Source: Fibrobacter sp. UWB5
GTDB lineage: Bacteria; Fibrobacterota; Fibrobacteria; Fibrobacterales; Fibrobacteraceae
DNA: 64,000 bases
Direction: 5' to 3'
Assembly: GCF_002210295.1 (NCBI RefSeq)
Contig: NZ_MWQH01000001.1
Coordinates: 310,001 to 374,000, forward strand
The notes below the pieces were generated by a model. That model worked only from the letters and a program-made list of their open reading frames with translations. It made no database searches and was not told the DNA's origin. Shown piece by piece: positions 35,216-44,390 of the stretch; the stretch's first letter is position 1; the number at the start of each line of letters is the position of its first letter. A program made the translations under genes and the position numbers.

Positions 35216-37285
35216 TTAAAGCCCGCGTTCGAGCGAGTAATCCGAAATCTTGAGCAATGTATCGAGGGTCGCTGAGAGGCGACCTTCTTCGTTTTGCAAC
35301 TTGCCGGTGAGCTCGTTTTCTTGACGCAGGTCGCCGTCGGCAAAGATATGCGTTTCGTCCTGGGCAGGGTATTTGGCGATAAAGCGGTAGCCGTCCAGCC
35401 CGATGGCGGCGTAGCCCGAGTATGCTCCGAGCGAAAGGCCCGCGAGCGCTTGCGGTGCCTGCGGAGCAATTGTAGAATCAACCGCCGCGGAGTCGTTGGC
35501 GACAGAGTCAGCCTTCGTTACGTTTCCGCGCAGCAAGTTGTGTCCCATAAAGATGTTCGGAACGGCAAAGCCGGCGAGCTCAAGCACGGTGGGCGCAATG
35601 TCAATCTGCGCTGCGGTTGTGGTGTCGCGTACGGCGTCAAGTCCTTTTCCGTGAATAAAGAACGGGATCCAACTCACGTTCGAAAATCCGCCGCCGTTCA
35701 TCGTCGAAACGCCGTTTTCACCCAGAGGGAAACCGTGGTCGGCCATGATAATCACGTAGGTGTTCTTGTACCATTCCTCGTTTTCGATCGAATGGAAGAA
35801 TCGGGCGATTTGCCTGTCGGCGTAATTCATGGTCACGTTGATGCGTTCCTGGAGCGGGCGGTTCTTTTGCTCGTCGGTCATGCCGGCGGCAAAGTTGAAC
35901 GGGTAATGGTTCGAACGCGTCATGAGGGTGGCGAGGAAGGGCTTGCCTTCTTTAGAAAGAGTGTCGCGCACGTATTCAATCGCGTTGTCGATGAAGGTGG
36001 AATCGTCTTCGCGTTCGCGGTTGTAATGTTCGGCGGTGTACCACTTGGACATCCATACGCCCAGATTATCCCAGGCGGGGTCGGCGGCCGACATGTAATG
36101 CGTGCTGTAGCCGTTTTCGGTCAGCACTTGCACAAAGCTCGGGAGCGTTACGTGGGCAAGGTCTGTTGCCTGAGCCAAGCGAGAGTGGTGCGGAATGCCG
36201 ATGTGCGTCGAAAGGACACCGCCCGTAGTCGGAACGCCGCTGGTGTGCATGCGCATCCACACGTGGGAATGGGCAGCGAGCGAATCCATGAACGGAGTGG
36301 GCGAGGGCTGGAGTTGCGGATTCATGTAGCCCGTATTGCGGCCGCGCTGCGATTCCATGAGCACCAGAATAAAGTTCGGTTGCATTTCGCGCTGGGCCTT
36401 CAGCTTTTCGCTGTTCAAGAGGCTTGCGCTCGGCACGCGGTAAAGCGGGAGCCCGTTGCCTTCCTTGGCGTCAGAGAATTGCCAGTCGGAATCACCTTCG
36501 ATTTTTTGCCACAAGTTCTGGTAAGCGGTGCGGTAATTGCCAAGGTCAGCGTCCGTGAGGCCAACCGTTTTCTTGGCGACAAACAGGTCGTTGTAAATCA
36601 GCGAAACAACCGGGCGGAGCTTTGTCATGCGGGCGTTACCAGTCCAGATAAAGTAAACGAACAGGTAAGAGGCAATGTAGAAGACAAGTATCGCAATTGC
36701 GGATTTTTTCACGTAGAAACCGTCATCCGGGCGGTACCACTTGCAAAGCAATCTGTAAACGATGTAGGTCAGCGGGAGCATGAGCGCAAGCACCACGAAC
36801 TGCAAGTACGGTATAGACAAATCGTTCGCAACATAATCGTAGAACACGATAATCGAAGACGTGTCCTTGTAAGTATCCACAAGTCCGAAAGTCAGGTGGC
36901 CGCCCAGGAATCGCTGGGTTTCGTTATCCAAAAGGGTCAGGAGCAAAATTGCGGTATGGAAAACGGCATAGAGTACTGTGGCGATTTTCACGACGATCGC
37001 TTTGGCTGTTGCCTTGCCGGCGGTAATCCGGTAAACGATGCCACCCAGAATCAGGAACACCACGAGGGCGTTCACAATCCACATGAAATCGATGCACACG
37101 GCGTGGAAAATGAACCAGTCCGGCTTAGAGACAAACGGGAATCCGTAAGGGTTGCTGCGGAACAGGAGCAGTACGCGGAGCAGAATATGCGTGACCCAGG
37201 CCGCAAGCGAAATAAGAACCAGTTTCTGGAAGGGGGCAACGCTGGCCGCCACTTTCTTCAAAAAGCCGAGAATAGTAGGTTTCAT
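35216..37285 (-). CDS. second LTA-synthase-like sulfatase-fold membrane enzyme
   Basis: A 689-residue protein starting at the ATG at 37285 (a longer TTG frame to 37336 would run through the divergent lptC start). About five N-terminal membrane helices (residues ~15-220) precede a sulfatase-fold domain with VLMESQRGRN, the catalytic region SGVPTTGGVLST and MADHGFPLGENG. This is again the LtaS/MdoB-like architecture, but different from the enzyme at 28024-30033, so the two probably use different acceptors. It is divergent from lptC with only 39 bases between start codons. Arylsulfatase-like roles are possible but the helix bundle favours phospho-group transfer. Confidence 0.86.
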   Translation of the reverse strand: MKPTILGFLKKVAASVAPFQKLVLISLAAWVTHILLRVLLLFRSNPYGFPFVSKPDWFIFHAVCIDFMWIVNALVVFLILGGIVYRITAGKATAKAIVVKIATVLYAVFHTAILLLTLLDNETQRFLGGHLTFGLVDTYKDTSSIIVFYDYVANDLSIPYLQFVVLALMLPLTYIVYRLLCKWYRPDDGFYVKKSAIAILVFYIASYLFVYFIWTGNARMTKLRPVVSLIYNDLFVAKKTVGLTDADLGNYRTAYQNLWQKIEGDSDWQFSDAKEGNGLPLYRVPSASLLNSEKLKAQREMQPNFILVLMESQRGRNTGYMNPQLQPSPTPFMDSLAAHSHVWMRMHTSGVPTTGGVLSTHIGIPHHSRLAQATDLAHVTLPSFVQVLTENGYSTHYMSAADPAWDNLGVWMSKWYTAEHYNREREDDSTFIDNAIEYVRDTLSKEGKPFLATLMTRSNHYPFNFAAGMTDEQKNRPLQERINVTMNYADRQIARFFHSIENEEWYKNTYVIIMADHGFPLGENGVSTMNGGGFSNVSWIPFFIHGKGLDAVRDTTTAAQIDIAPTVLELAGFAVPNIFMGHNLLRGNVTKADSVANDSAAVDSTIAPQAPQALAGLSLGAYSGYAAIGLDGYRFIAKYPAQDETHIFADGDLRQENELTGKLQNEEGRLSATLDTLLKISDYSLERGL

Positions 37286-37324
37286 GTGATTAAAATAGAA
37301 AATCAAATTATGTATATTTGGCCT

Positions 37325-38191
37325 ATGATTCTTCAAAAGTGGGCGTTGATACCTTTATTGCTAATCGGTCTCATTGTGACCGCTTGCGAAGAAATTGAAG
37401 AAGAAAAGCCCTGGCTGCAGGTAGAGCGCCCTGAAATGCTTTTTACCGACACCACCCTCATGGATAGCTACGACAAGGGTGTGCTCGCCTGGAAACTCAA
37501 AACTGCCTATTTGGAACGTTGGGGCGATAAGGAAGTTGTCTTTGTACGCCCGGTGCTGGTGGATATTTACGATTCTCTCGGAGAACGCACCGCATTCTTG
37601 CGCGCCGATTCGGGCCGCATGGATTTGAAGTTTACCTACGTTTATGCCTACGGACATGTGTATGCGCTTACGCCCAAGGGAGCCTCGGTGCGTTCGGACT
37701 CCTTGATTTGGAACAAGGGTGACAATCTGGTGACAACCGAAAGCTACGTGCGCGTGGTGAGCGAAGAAGGCGACGTGTTGCAAGGCCGTGGCTTTGTGAG
37801 CGACGCCCACATGGACAATTGGCGCATTCTTTCGAATGTGACCGGTATTTTCCAGGATGCCGCCCGCCGCCTCAAAGAAGAAGACAAGTCCCAGGCCAAG
37901 GAAATCGAAACCCGCGACAGCGCCCAGGCGGCAAATCCGGCGCCCGCCCCTGTTGCTCCGCAAGTGAAGCCTGCTCCGCAGCCTGCAAGCTCGGCCTCTC
38001 AGGCTCCCGTAAAACCAGATTCCTTGAAGAAGTCGAAGGATTTTGCTAATGCCGCCGCGAAGGCCGCGGTGGCGGCGGAGGCTTCGGCCGACGAGCCGAA
38101 GCCGGCAGCGACAAAAGTGGAAATGCAACTGCTGAAAAAGATCAAGGAACGGGGAGACCGCGCCAAAGCAAAGCCGAGGGACGCCGAATGA
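37325..38191 (+). CDS. lptC: LptC-like LPS export lipoprotein
   Basis: A 288-residue protein beginning MILQKWALIPLLLIGLIVTAC. The cysteine at lipobox position suggests a lipoprotein, whereas proteobacterial LptC is anchored by a helix. The conserved part (residues ~35-180) contains VLAWKLKTAYLERW, ERTAFLRADSGRMDLK and EGDVLQGRGFVSD, matching the LptC/YrbK family, which passes LPS from the LptBFG complex to LptA. Residues ~195-288 form an unusual Ala/Pro/Lys-rich tail. It overlaps the next gene by four bases (ATGA), and lptA and lptB follow, which supports the assignment. Confidence 0.85.
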   Translation: MILQKWALIPLLLIGLIVTACEEIEEEKPWLQVERPEMLFTDTTLMDSYDKGVLAWKLKTAYLERWGDKEVVFVRPVLVDIYDSLGERTAFLRADSGRMDLKFTYVYAYGHVYALTPKGASVRSDSLIWNKGDNLVTTESYVRVVSEEGDVLQGRGFVSDAHMDNWRILSNVTGIFQDAARRLKEEDKSQAKEIETRDSAQAANPAPAPVAPQVKPAPQPASSASQAPVKPDSLKKSKDFANAAAKAAVAAEASADEPKPAATKVEMQLLKKIKERGDRAKAKPRDAE

Positions 38192-39477
38192 TTTTGCGTC
38201 TTTTACCTTTGTTGCTTGCCGCCCTGCTAGCGACAAGTGCTGCCGCGCAGACCTCGCCCTTGATCATGAAACATGCCGACAGCCTTGCTGTCGCCCGCAA
38301 GCGCGGAACGCTCTTGCTGCAAGGGCGAGTGCATTTCATTCATGACAGCATCCAGTTTCGTACCCAGCGCGCCTTCTGGAACAAGAACGACGAAAGTGTG
38401 CAATGCAGCGGCGGGTTCCTGTTCACGCACCCCTCGGGCTACATTAAGGCCGTAAACGGCTTCTATCGAAAGAAATCCGGAATTGCGACCGCCTCAAACG
38501 ATGTGTACGCCGGCGACTCGGCGAATTCTTACCTGTTCACGGGCGATTACCTGGAATACGACCGCGAAAACGAAATCCTTACCATGCCGCAAAAGCCCAA
38601 GCTTTACCAGTACGAAAAAATGAAAAGTGGCAAAATCGATACGGTGACGATTTCGGCCAAGCGCATTATTTACAACAAGAAGGATTCTTTCGCGCAGGCT
38701 TTCGATTCGGTGAAGGTCACGCAGAACGACATGGTCGTCACTTGCGATACGGGCTATTTCGACCGCAAGAACAACTGGCTTTCCATGAAGGGCCATCCGA
38801 CTTGCGACATGAAGAATTACCACCTTACGGGTGATTCCATTTTCCTGGTGCTGGATTCCGCCGGCAAGTCGCTCAAGTCGGCACTCGTGATCCGCAACGC
38901 CCATGGTGTGCAGCAAGAAGATCCCAAGCGCAATGCCCCTGGCAGCGTGACCGAAGCTTTTGGCGACACCCTTTATGCGCAATTCAATAACGACAAAATT
39001 GAACGCCTTTACGTGAACCTGAATGCCCGCGGATTCTTCTACGAAACCGACCTCAAGGATTACCGCAACTTAATGGACGGCGACCGCCTGGATCTGTATT
39101 TCAATCAAGGCAAGATGGACAAGGCCGTGGTTTCGGGCAAGGCGCAGAGTACGTATTTCTATGTGAAAAAGGACCGCTCCGTTTCGGGCAAGAACGAAGC
39201 CGCCGGCGATACCATTCACATCCTGTTCGATGCTCAAAAGAATGCGGTCAAGTCGCTTAAACTCTTGGGTAGCGCAACCATGGCAAGCGGTCGCTATATC
39301 GACATGGAAAAAACGGAACGCCTCAAGAAAGAAGCCGAGGCAGCCAAGGCCGCGAATAAAGATATTGACAAAAAGAAAGAATCCGACGATAATAAAAAGG
39401 CCGGAAACGTTAAAAGCAAATTGGATATAATGCGAAAAGCCCGTGAAAAGGCAATCGCGCCTGCGAAAGATTTGTAA
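38188..39477 (+). CDS. lptA: OstA/LptA-like periplasmic LPS transport protein
   Basis: A 429-residue protein with signal peptide MILRLLPLLLAALLATSAAAQ. The mature part is rich in beta-strand repeats of the OstA type (GTLLLQGRVHFIHDSIQFRT, GDYLEYDRENEILTMPQKPK, SAKRIIYNKKDSFAQAFDSV). The family bridges LPS from LptC to the outer-membrane LptD. It is about twice the length of E. coli LptA, as in Bacteroidota OstA-like proteins, with a C-terminal Lys/Ala-rich helical tail. Position between lptC and lptB confirms the role. Confidence 0.88.
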   Translation: MILRLLPLLLAALLATSAAAQTSPLIMKHADSLAVARKRGTLLLQGRVHFIHDSIQFRTQRAFWNKNDESVQCSGGFLFTHPSGYIKAVNGFYRKKSGIATASNDVYAGDSANSYLFTGDYLEYDRENEILTMPQKPKLYQYEKMKSGKIDTVTISAKRIIYNKKDSFAQAFDSVKVTQNDMVVTCDTGYFDRKNNWLSMKGHPTCDMKNYHLTGDSIFLVLDSAGKSLKSALVIRNAHGVQQEDPKRNAPGSVTEAFGDTLYAQFNNDKIERLYVNLNARGFFYETDLKDYRNLMDGDRLDLYFNQGKMDKAVVSGKAQSTYFYVKKDRSVSGKNEAAGDTIHILFDAQKNAVKSLKLLGSATMASGRYIDMEKTERLKKEAEAAKAANKDIDKKKESDDNKKAGNVKSKLDIMRKAREKAIAPAKDL

Positions 39478-39488
39478 ATTGAGAGTGT

Positions 39489-40226
39489 ATGAAAAATCTT
39501 GTTAGTACCATACGCACGGAGCACCTGAGAAAGGTCTATGGCGGTCGCCAAGTGGTGAGCGACGTGTCCATTCGCGTGTCGCAGGGCGAAATCGTCGGAC
39601 TCCTCGGCCCTAACGGTGCCGGCAAGACGACTTCGTTCTACATGATCGTGGGCATGGTACGTCCGGAGTCCGGGCATATCTTCTTGGACGATATCGAAAT
39701 GACGGACAAGCCCATGTACAAGCGCGCCCGCCTTGGCATCGGTTACCTGCCGCAAGAAGCTTCGATTTTCCGCAAGCTCAGCGTCGAAGACAACATTATG
39801 GCCATTCTCGAAACGCAGAACATGAAGCGTTCCGAACGCAAGCGCCGTCTCGAAGAATTGCTCGAAGAATTTAAGATTACGCACATTCGCAAAACCAAGT
39901 CCATGAGCTGCTCAGGCGGTGAACGCCGCCGCTTGGAAATTGCACGCGCCTTGGCAAGCGATCCGTCGTTCCTGTTGCTCGACGAACCGTTTGCAGGTAT
40001 CGACCCGATTGCCGTGGCCGACATCCAGTCCATTATTTCGGGCCTCAAGGAACGCGGCATGGGCGTGCTCATTACCGACCACAACGTGCGTGAAACGCTT
40101 TCGATTACCGACCGCGCCTACATTATGTACAAGAGCCAGGTGCTGACCGAAGGTTCTTCGGAATATTTGGCGAATGACCCCGAAGCCCGTCGCATTTACT
40201 TGGGCGATAGCTTTAGCTTAGGTTAG
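39489..40226 (+). CDS. lptB: LPS export ABC transporter ATPase LptB
   Basis: A 245-residue ABC ATPase with Walker [10 protein letters not shown] near residue 41, Q-loop region [10 protein letters not shown], signature [15 protein letters not shown] near residue 140 and Walker [11 protein letters not shown]. The stretches [11 protein letters not shown] and [17 protein letters not shown] are typical of LptB. With LptF and LptG (not in this window) it powers LPS extraction from the inner membrane. Eleven bases follow lptA; rpoN begins eight bases after its stop. Confidence 0.96.
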   Translation: MKNLVSTIRTEHLRKVYGGRQVVSDVSIRVSQGEIVGLLGPNGAGKTTSFYMIVGMVRPESGHIFLDDIEMTDKPMYKRARLGIGYLPQEASIFRKLSVEDNIMAILETQNMKRSERKRRLEELLEEFKITHIRKTKSMSCSGGERRRLEIARALASDPSFLLLDEPFAGIDPIAVADIQSIISGLKERGMGVLITDHNVRETLSITDRAYIMYKSQVLTEGSSEYLANDPEARRIYLGDSFSLG

Positions 40227-40234
40227 GGGGCTTT

Positions 40235-41860
40235 GTGGATATAGGGATTCAACTTGGTACAAATCAGCGGCTGGAGCAAAATCTTTCGCCCCAGCTTAGG
40301 CAGTTTGTAACCATTCTGCAGAAGAATTCCCTGGAACTCGATACCGCCATCAAAGAAGAACTTGAAACCAATCCGCTTCTGGAATTGGACGATGCCGCCC
40401 CGATGGAAGAACGCGAAGTCCACGAAGACGAACTTCCGGATTCTGGTGCCGAGCTGCGCGAAGCTAAAGATAATTTTGACGACTACGATTCTGGCGACTA
40501 TTCTAGCCTCGAAGACAGCGCCATAGGCGATAGCTCGCTTTTGGACGGTAGCAACGATATCGATTACGAACAGTACTTGAAAGACGGCTCCATGAACGAA
40601 GACGCGCCTTTCAAGGATTTGAACGTGGGTAACGATTCCGATGACGAATGGGACCGCCCCATTAAGGATCATGGCAAAAGCCTGCAAGACCAGTTGCGCG
40701 ACCAGCTTTCGCTTTGGTCGGGCACTCGCGAACAGTTGGAGCAGCTTGCGCAAAGCAATTGCTCCGAAAAGAAATTCCGTTCGCTGGTGGAATACCTGAT
40801 CGACTCTCTCGACGAAAACGGATTCCTGCAAGAAGTTTCTGCCGAGGTGGCCCCGCTTCGTGCGTCCGAAGATCCCCTGATTAACGAAATTGAATCCATG
40901 CTCCGTAACGAAGTCCCGCTGGAAGAATGTTCCTTGCCGGTGCGCGAAGCGGTGCATGTATTGCAGGGCTTTAATCCGCGCGGCATTGGCGCCCGCAACC
41001 AGCGCGAATGCTTTTTGATTCAGGCTTACGCCCTCCCGAGTTTTCCGCCGCTTGGCATCAAGATTCTCGAAGAATGCTACGATGACTTGCTGGCGCTACG
41101 TTATGCTAAAATTGGAAAGGCCTTGGGCGTTTCGACCGAAGACGTGCAGCGTGCGGTCGCAAGCTTTGCAAAGCTTAACCCGCATCCGGGTTTCCAGCTT
41201 TCCAATTCCCGCGTGCAGACCATTGCCGCCGACCTCAAGGTGGTCGACAAGCATGGTCACATGGAAGTCGAATCCGTACGCTCTTCGATGCAAAAGCGCC
41301 TGCGCGTGAACCAGACCTACAAGGCTATTCTTGACGACAAGGGAGCCTCCAAGTCCGACAAGGAATACGTGCGCACGCACCTCTTTAAGGCGGTCGAATT
41401 TATCAAGGCGCTCGACAACCGCTACACGACCATGGAACTGGTGATGCGGGCCATTTTCAAGCGCCAAAAGGATTTCTTTAAGAAGGGCCCGGCATTCTTG
41501 AAGCCCATGGTGCAGCAAGACATTGCCGACGATATCAAACGTGACGTAAGTACCGTGAACCGCTCGGTCAACGGCAAGTATGTCGACACGCCCTACGGCA
41601 TTTTCGAACTCAAGCAGTTCTTTACTTCGGGCGTCAAGCAGGATTCCTCGCCCGATGGCGAAGAACTCAGCTCGGCAACCATCCTGGACGCCATCAAGAA
41701 ACTCGTGGACGAAGAAGACAAGAAAAAGCCTCTTTCGGACCAGGCGATTGCAGACAAACTGATGGAACAGGGGATCAAGGTAGCCCGCCGTACGGTGGCA
41801 AAATACCGCGAAGAAGAGCTGCATTTGTTGCCCGCCAGCAAGCGAAAAAAACTCATTTAG
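40235..41860 (+). CDS. rpoN: RNA polymerase sigma-54 factor
   Basis: A 541-residue sigma-54 starting at a GTG at 40235, preceded by TAGGGGG. The N-terminal Gln/Leu-rich region I (LGTNQRLEQNLSPQLRQF, VTILQKNSLEL) contacts activators; an acidic region II (residues ~50-150) follows; the core-binding and DNA-binding domains end with the RpoN box region VARRTVAKYREE and LLPASKRKKLI. Sigma-54 directs transcription from -24/-12 promoters with enhancer-binding ATPases; no such activator is in this window. The order lptB-rpoN-hpf matches the proteobacterial cluster. Confidence 0.96.
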   Translation: MDIGIQLGTNQRLEQNLSPQLRQFVTILQKNSLELDTAIKEELETNPLLELDDAAPMEEREVHEDELPDSGAELREAKDNFDDYDSGDYSSLEDSAIGDSSLLDGSNDIDYEQYLKDGSMNEDAPFKDLNVGNDSDDEWDRPIKDHGKSLQDQLRDQLSLWSGTREQLEQLAQSNCSEKKFRSLVEYLIDSLDENGFLQEVSAEVAPLRASEDPLINEIESMLRNEVPLEECSLPVREAVHVLQGFNPRGIGARNQRECFLIQAYALPSFPPLGIKILEECYDDLLALRYAKIGKALGVSTEDVQRAVASFAKLNPHPGFQLSNSRVQTIAADLKVVDKHGHMEVESVRSSMQKRLRVNQTYKAILDDKGASKSDKEYVRTHLFKAVEFIKALDNRYTTMELVMRAIFKRQKDFFKKGPAFLKPMVQQDIADDIKRDVSTVNRSVNGKYVDTPYGIFELKQFFTSGVKQDSSPDGEELSSATILDAIKKLVDEEDKKKPLSDQAIADKLMEQGIKVARRTVAKYREEELHLLPASKRKKLI

Positions 41861-41892
41861 GCCGTTTTTCGCCCAAAAAGGCGGCTTTTTTA
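41861..41892 (+). terminator. terminator after rpoN
   Basis: GCCGTTTTT (41861-41869) pairs with AAAAAGGCGGC (41875-41885) with a two-base bulge, followed by seven T. A smaller CGCC/GGCG hairpin is an alternative. This suggests hpf is at least partly transcribed from its own promoter, for which a TATACT at 41969-41974 is a possible -10. Confidence 0.5.
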
Positions 41893-42034
41893 GCAATTAT
41901 TCCAATTTGGAATAAATTTTTTTGAAAATTTTTGAAAAACCCTTTGTTTTTGAACAAAAAAAGATGTATATACTCTAGACGTGGGGGAAATTCCCACAAA
42001 TAAAATAAGAACCCTTTTTAAGGAGGTTAATATT

Positions 42035-42352
42035 ATGGATATTCAGTTCTCTGCTCGTCACTTTAATGCTTCTGCCGGACTCCAGGATCGTATTCAAGAA
42101 GAAATGGACAAATTAGCTCGATTCTATCCGAATATCACCAGTGCCTCCGTTATCCTTGACCACGAAGTTGAACATCAGCGCCATTGCGAAATTACTGTGA
42201 ACATTACCGGCTCCCAGGTTGTTGCCTCCGCCGACGAAGAAAACATGGGCAAGGCCGTTGATGTGACTCTCGAACGCATTAAGGTGCAGCTCAAGAAGGC
42301 AAACGACAAGCAGAACGATCACCGTGCCCAGCCCGTTTCCGAAGTTGTATAA
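42035..42352 (+). CDS. hpf: ribosome hibernation promoting factor, short form
   Basis: A 105-residue protein whose ATG at 42035 follows an excellent AAGGAGGT (42020-42027). It matches the sigma-54 modulation/S30EA family: DIQFSARHFNASAGLQDRI at the N terminus and EITVNITGSQVVASADEEN in the centre. It binds the ribosomal decoding region in slow growth and inactivates or dimerises ribosomes. It is the short type without the C-terminal dimerisation domain. The 5' region (41981-41997) contains GTGGG/CCCAC. Confidence 0.93.
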   Translation: MDIQFSARHFNASAGLQDRIQEEMDKLARFYPNITSASVILDHEVEHQRHCEITVNITGSQVVASADEENMGKAVDVTLERIKVQLKKANDKQNDHRAQPVSEVV

Positions 42353-42364
42353 CCGGTTGCAATC

Positions 42365-43396
42365 GTGGCTGAGTCTAGATTAAAAGACATAAAGATCCTG
42401 CACCGGGAACGTCTCCTGGTGCGGGACTTTTTTTTGCATTACGGCAGGGACCTGCAGATGGCCTGCCATTCTCCGGAATCTGCTATGGACGCCCCGATTG
42501 CCGAAAGCGGTATTCACCGCCCGGGCCTTGCCATGGCAGGTTACACCAAGGTTTACAGTTCGCAGCAGATTCAGGTAGTCGGGCACACGGAATGGAACTA
42601 CTTGGAATCGATTGGCCCCGAAGGCCGTGCGAAAGTCTTTGAGAATTTATCTGTATTCAAGGCCCCGATGTGGGTGGTGACGCATTCGCAAATGCCGCAC
42701 CCCGAACTCAAGGCCATGTGTGACCGCTTGAACATCCCGCTGTTCTCGACCACGCTTCACACTTACGAATTCAACAAGATCGCTCAGCGTATCTTGGAAG
42801 AATTCTTTGCTCCGCATGCCATTATTCACGGTAGCCTGGTCGACGTCTACGGCGTCGGCATGCTCTATGTGGGCGACAGCAACGTGGGTAAGTCGGAATG
42901 CGTACTTGACCTCGTGGAAAGCGGACACCGCATGGTGGCCGACGACGTAGTCCACATCAGTAACGTGGGCCGTGCCATTATCGGACGTCCGGACCCCTTG
43001 ATCAAGCACCACATGGAAATCCGCGGCGTAGGCATTCTCGATATCCGCTCCATGTTCGGTATTCACGCCATTCGCAAGGTGAAAAAGATCGAAACCATCG
43101 TAGAACTGCAACAATGGCAGCGCGACGGCGGCTACGACCGTACCGGGCTCAATGAGCAGGAAGAAGAGGTCATGGGGGTCAAAATCCCCAAAGTTGTGAT
43201 TCCTGTGGCTCCTGGCAAGAACCTGACCGTGATTTCTGAGGTCATTGCCATGAATACTTTGATGAAATATAACGGTCAAAACGTGGCTCAGGACTTCAAT
43301 GAGTCCCTAATGCAAAAGATTAAGGCCAAGGCCAAGGGCGAGTATGTCGATGATTTGTTAGATTTCGACAATCAAAATTGGTCTTACTATGAATAA
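42365..43396 (+). CDS. hprK: HPr kinase/phosphorylase
   Basis: A 343-residue protein that starts at a GTG at 42365. The C-terminal kinase domain shows HGSLVDVYGVGML, P-loop GDSNVGKSE near residue 173, GHRMVADDVV and MEIRGVGILDIRSMFG, all diagnostic of HprK, which phosphorylates HPr on a serine. The usual third P-loop glycine (GDSGVGKSE) is Asn here. The N-terminal DRTGG-like half (residues ~1-130) is present. HprK sits where ptsN occurs in proteobacterial rpoN clusters. It overlaps mlaD by eight bases. Confidence 0.94.
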   Translation: MAESRLKDIKILHRERLLVRDFFLHYGRDLQMACHSPESAMDAPIAESGIHRPGLAMAGYTKVYSSQQIQVVGHTEWNYLESIGPEGRAKVFENLSVFKAPMWVVTHSQMPHPELKAMCDRLNIPLFSTTLHTYEFNKIAQRILEEFFAPHAIIHGSLVDVYGVGMLYVGDSNVGKSECVLDLVESGHRMVADDVVHISNVGRAIIGRPDPLIKHHMEIRGVGILDIRSMFGIHAIRKVKKIETIVELQQWQRDGGYDRTGLNEQEEEVMGVKIPKVVIPVAPGKNLTVISEVIAMNTLMKYNGQNVAQDFNESLMQKIKAKAKGEYVDDLLDFDNQNWSYYE

Positions 43397-44306
43397 GTTT
43401 TCCAGGCTGATCAAAGAGAACCTGTTGCCGTTTATCGTGTTCGCCATTATCGTGACGTCATGTTGTGCGGCATGGTTCTTTTTACATCCGTCTAGTCCGT
43501 TCCATGAACGTTATACTTTCGTGGTGTCTTACGATGCTATCGGTACGCTTTCTCCGGGGAACCTGGTCAAGGTGCGCGGTATTCCGTGCGGTCAGATTAC
43601 CAAGGTGGAACTGACCGACGACGCTGTCTATGTGACGCTTGAAGTCCTTGCGGAAACGATCATTCCCAAAAACTCCGAGTTCCGCCTGATTACCGCAGGC
43701 TTGATGGGCGAACGCGAAATGTGCGTGCTTACGGGCGATTCCAAGGAACTTGTTCACCAGGGCGACACGCTGGTTGGTCATTTTGACCAAGGCATGGCCG
43801 GCTTTGGCAAGAAGGTCGGAGCAATTTTGGCCGATCTGGGCGAATTGAGGGATTCTGCCCGCTCGGTCATGGATTCGCTTTCGAACGGTCAGGCCGGTGA
43901 ACAGCTGAATCGTGTTTCTAGAAAGGCCAAGACCGTTGTCCGCAAGACCAAGGTGAACGTGAACAGCTGGAAGGCCCAGGTTGATTCGCTCCTGGATGAA
44001 TGCGACCACAGCCTGGGCAATGCCCAAGTGGCCCTGGAGGCTATCGCTCAAACCGGTGCCGCCAAGGTTCACGATCTGGGGAGCTTGGTCGATCGCACCC
44101 GCAAACTGCTGGAAACGGTCAAGGCTCTCAAGGAACAGTCCGCTACCGTTTTGGGCAAACTGATGCAAGACGACAACACCGCCGGCTTGATCGTCAGTCA
44201 GGATTCCCCGTTTAACAAGGGGCTGGATAAGCTGCTTCAGGACGTCGATGCCCTGCTGAATGACATCAAAAAGAGCGGTTTGGATATTAATGTTGATATT
44301 TTCTAA
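43389..44306 (+). CDS. MlaD/MCE-domain lipid transport protein
   Basis: A 305-residue protein anchored by an N-terminal helix (LLPFIVFAIIVTSCCAAWFF). The MCE domain (residues ~40-125) includes YDAIGTLSPGNLVKVRGIPCG and the following QITKVELTDD, the signature of MlaD-like periplasmic proteins that carry phospholipids between the membranes. The rest (residues ~140-300) is helical and coiled-coil-like, as in MlaD/PqiB relatives. No MlaE or MlaF gene adjoins it, so its ATPase and permease partners must lie elsewhere. It is the last gene of the lpt-rpoN-hprK block. Confidence 0.9.
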   Translation: MNKFSRLIKENLLPFIVFAIIVTSCCAAWFFLHPSSPFHERYTFVVSYDAIGTLSPGNLVKVRGIPCGQITKVELTDDAVYVTLEVLAETIIPKNSEFRLITAGLMGEREMCVLTGDSKELVHQGDTLVGHFDQGMAGFGKKVGAILADLGELRDSARSVMDSLSNGQAGEQLNRVSRKAKTVVRKTKVNVNSWKAQVDSLLDECDHSLGNAQVALEAIAQTGAAKVHDLGSLVDRTRKLLETVKALKEQSATVLGKLMQDDNTAGLIVSQDSPFNKGLDKLLQDVDALLNDIKKSGLDINVDIF

Positions 44307-44340
44307 AAAAAGTTTACCCTTTTCGCGAAAAAAAAGTTAT

Positions 44341-44371
44341 TTATCACTTTATCGGTACAAACGAGTATAAT
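44341..44371 (+). promoter_or_regulatory. candidate promoter of the DksA/TraR gene
   Basis: A perfect -10 TATAAT at 44366-44371 lies 19 bases before the ATG; the -35 is weak (TTATCA at 44341-44346, 19-base spacer). The start point would lie close to the Shine-Dalgarno. Confidence 0.4.
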
Positions 44372-44390
44372 CGCAACCAAGGAGAAAACC

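Noticed and set aside
35294-37324. In-frame upstream extension of lptC
   Set aside because: It would run across the divergent sulfatase-like gene; the signal-peptide start at 37325 fits.
41932-41974. Sigma-54 type promoter before hpf
   Set aside because: No GG-N10-GC pair with correct spacing is present; only a weak sigma-70 -10 is visible.
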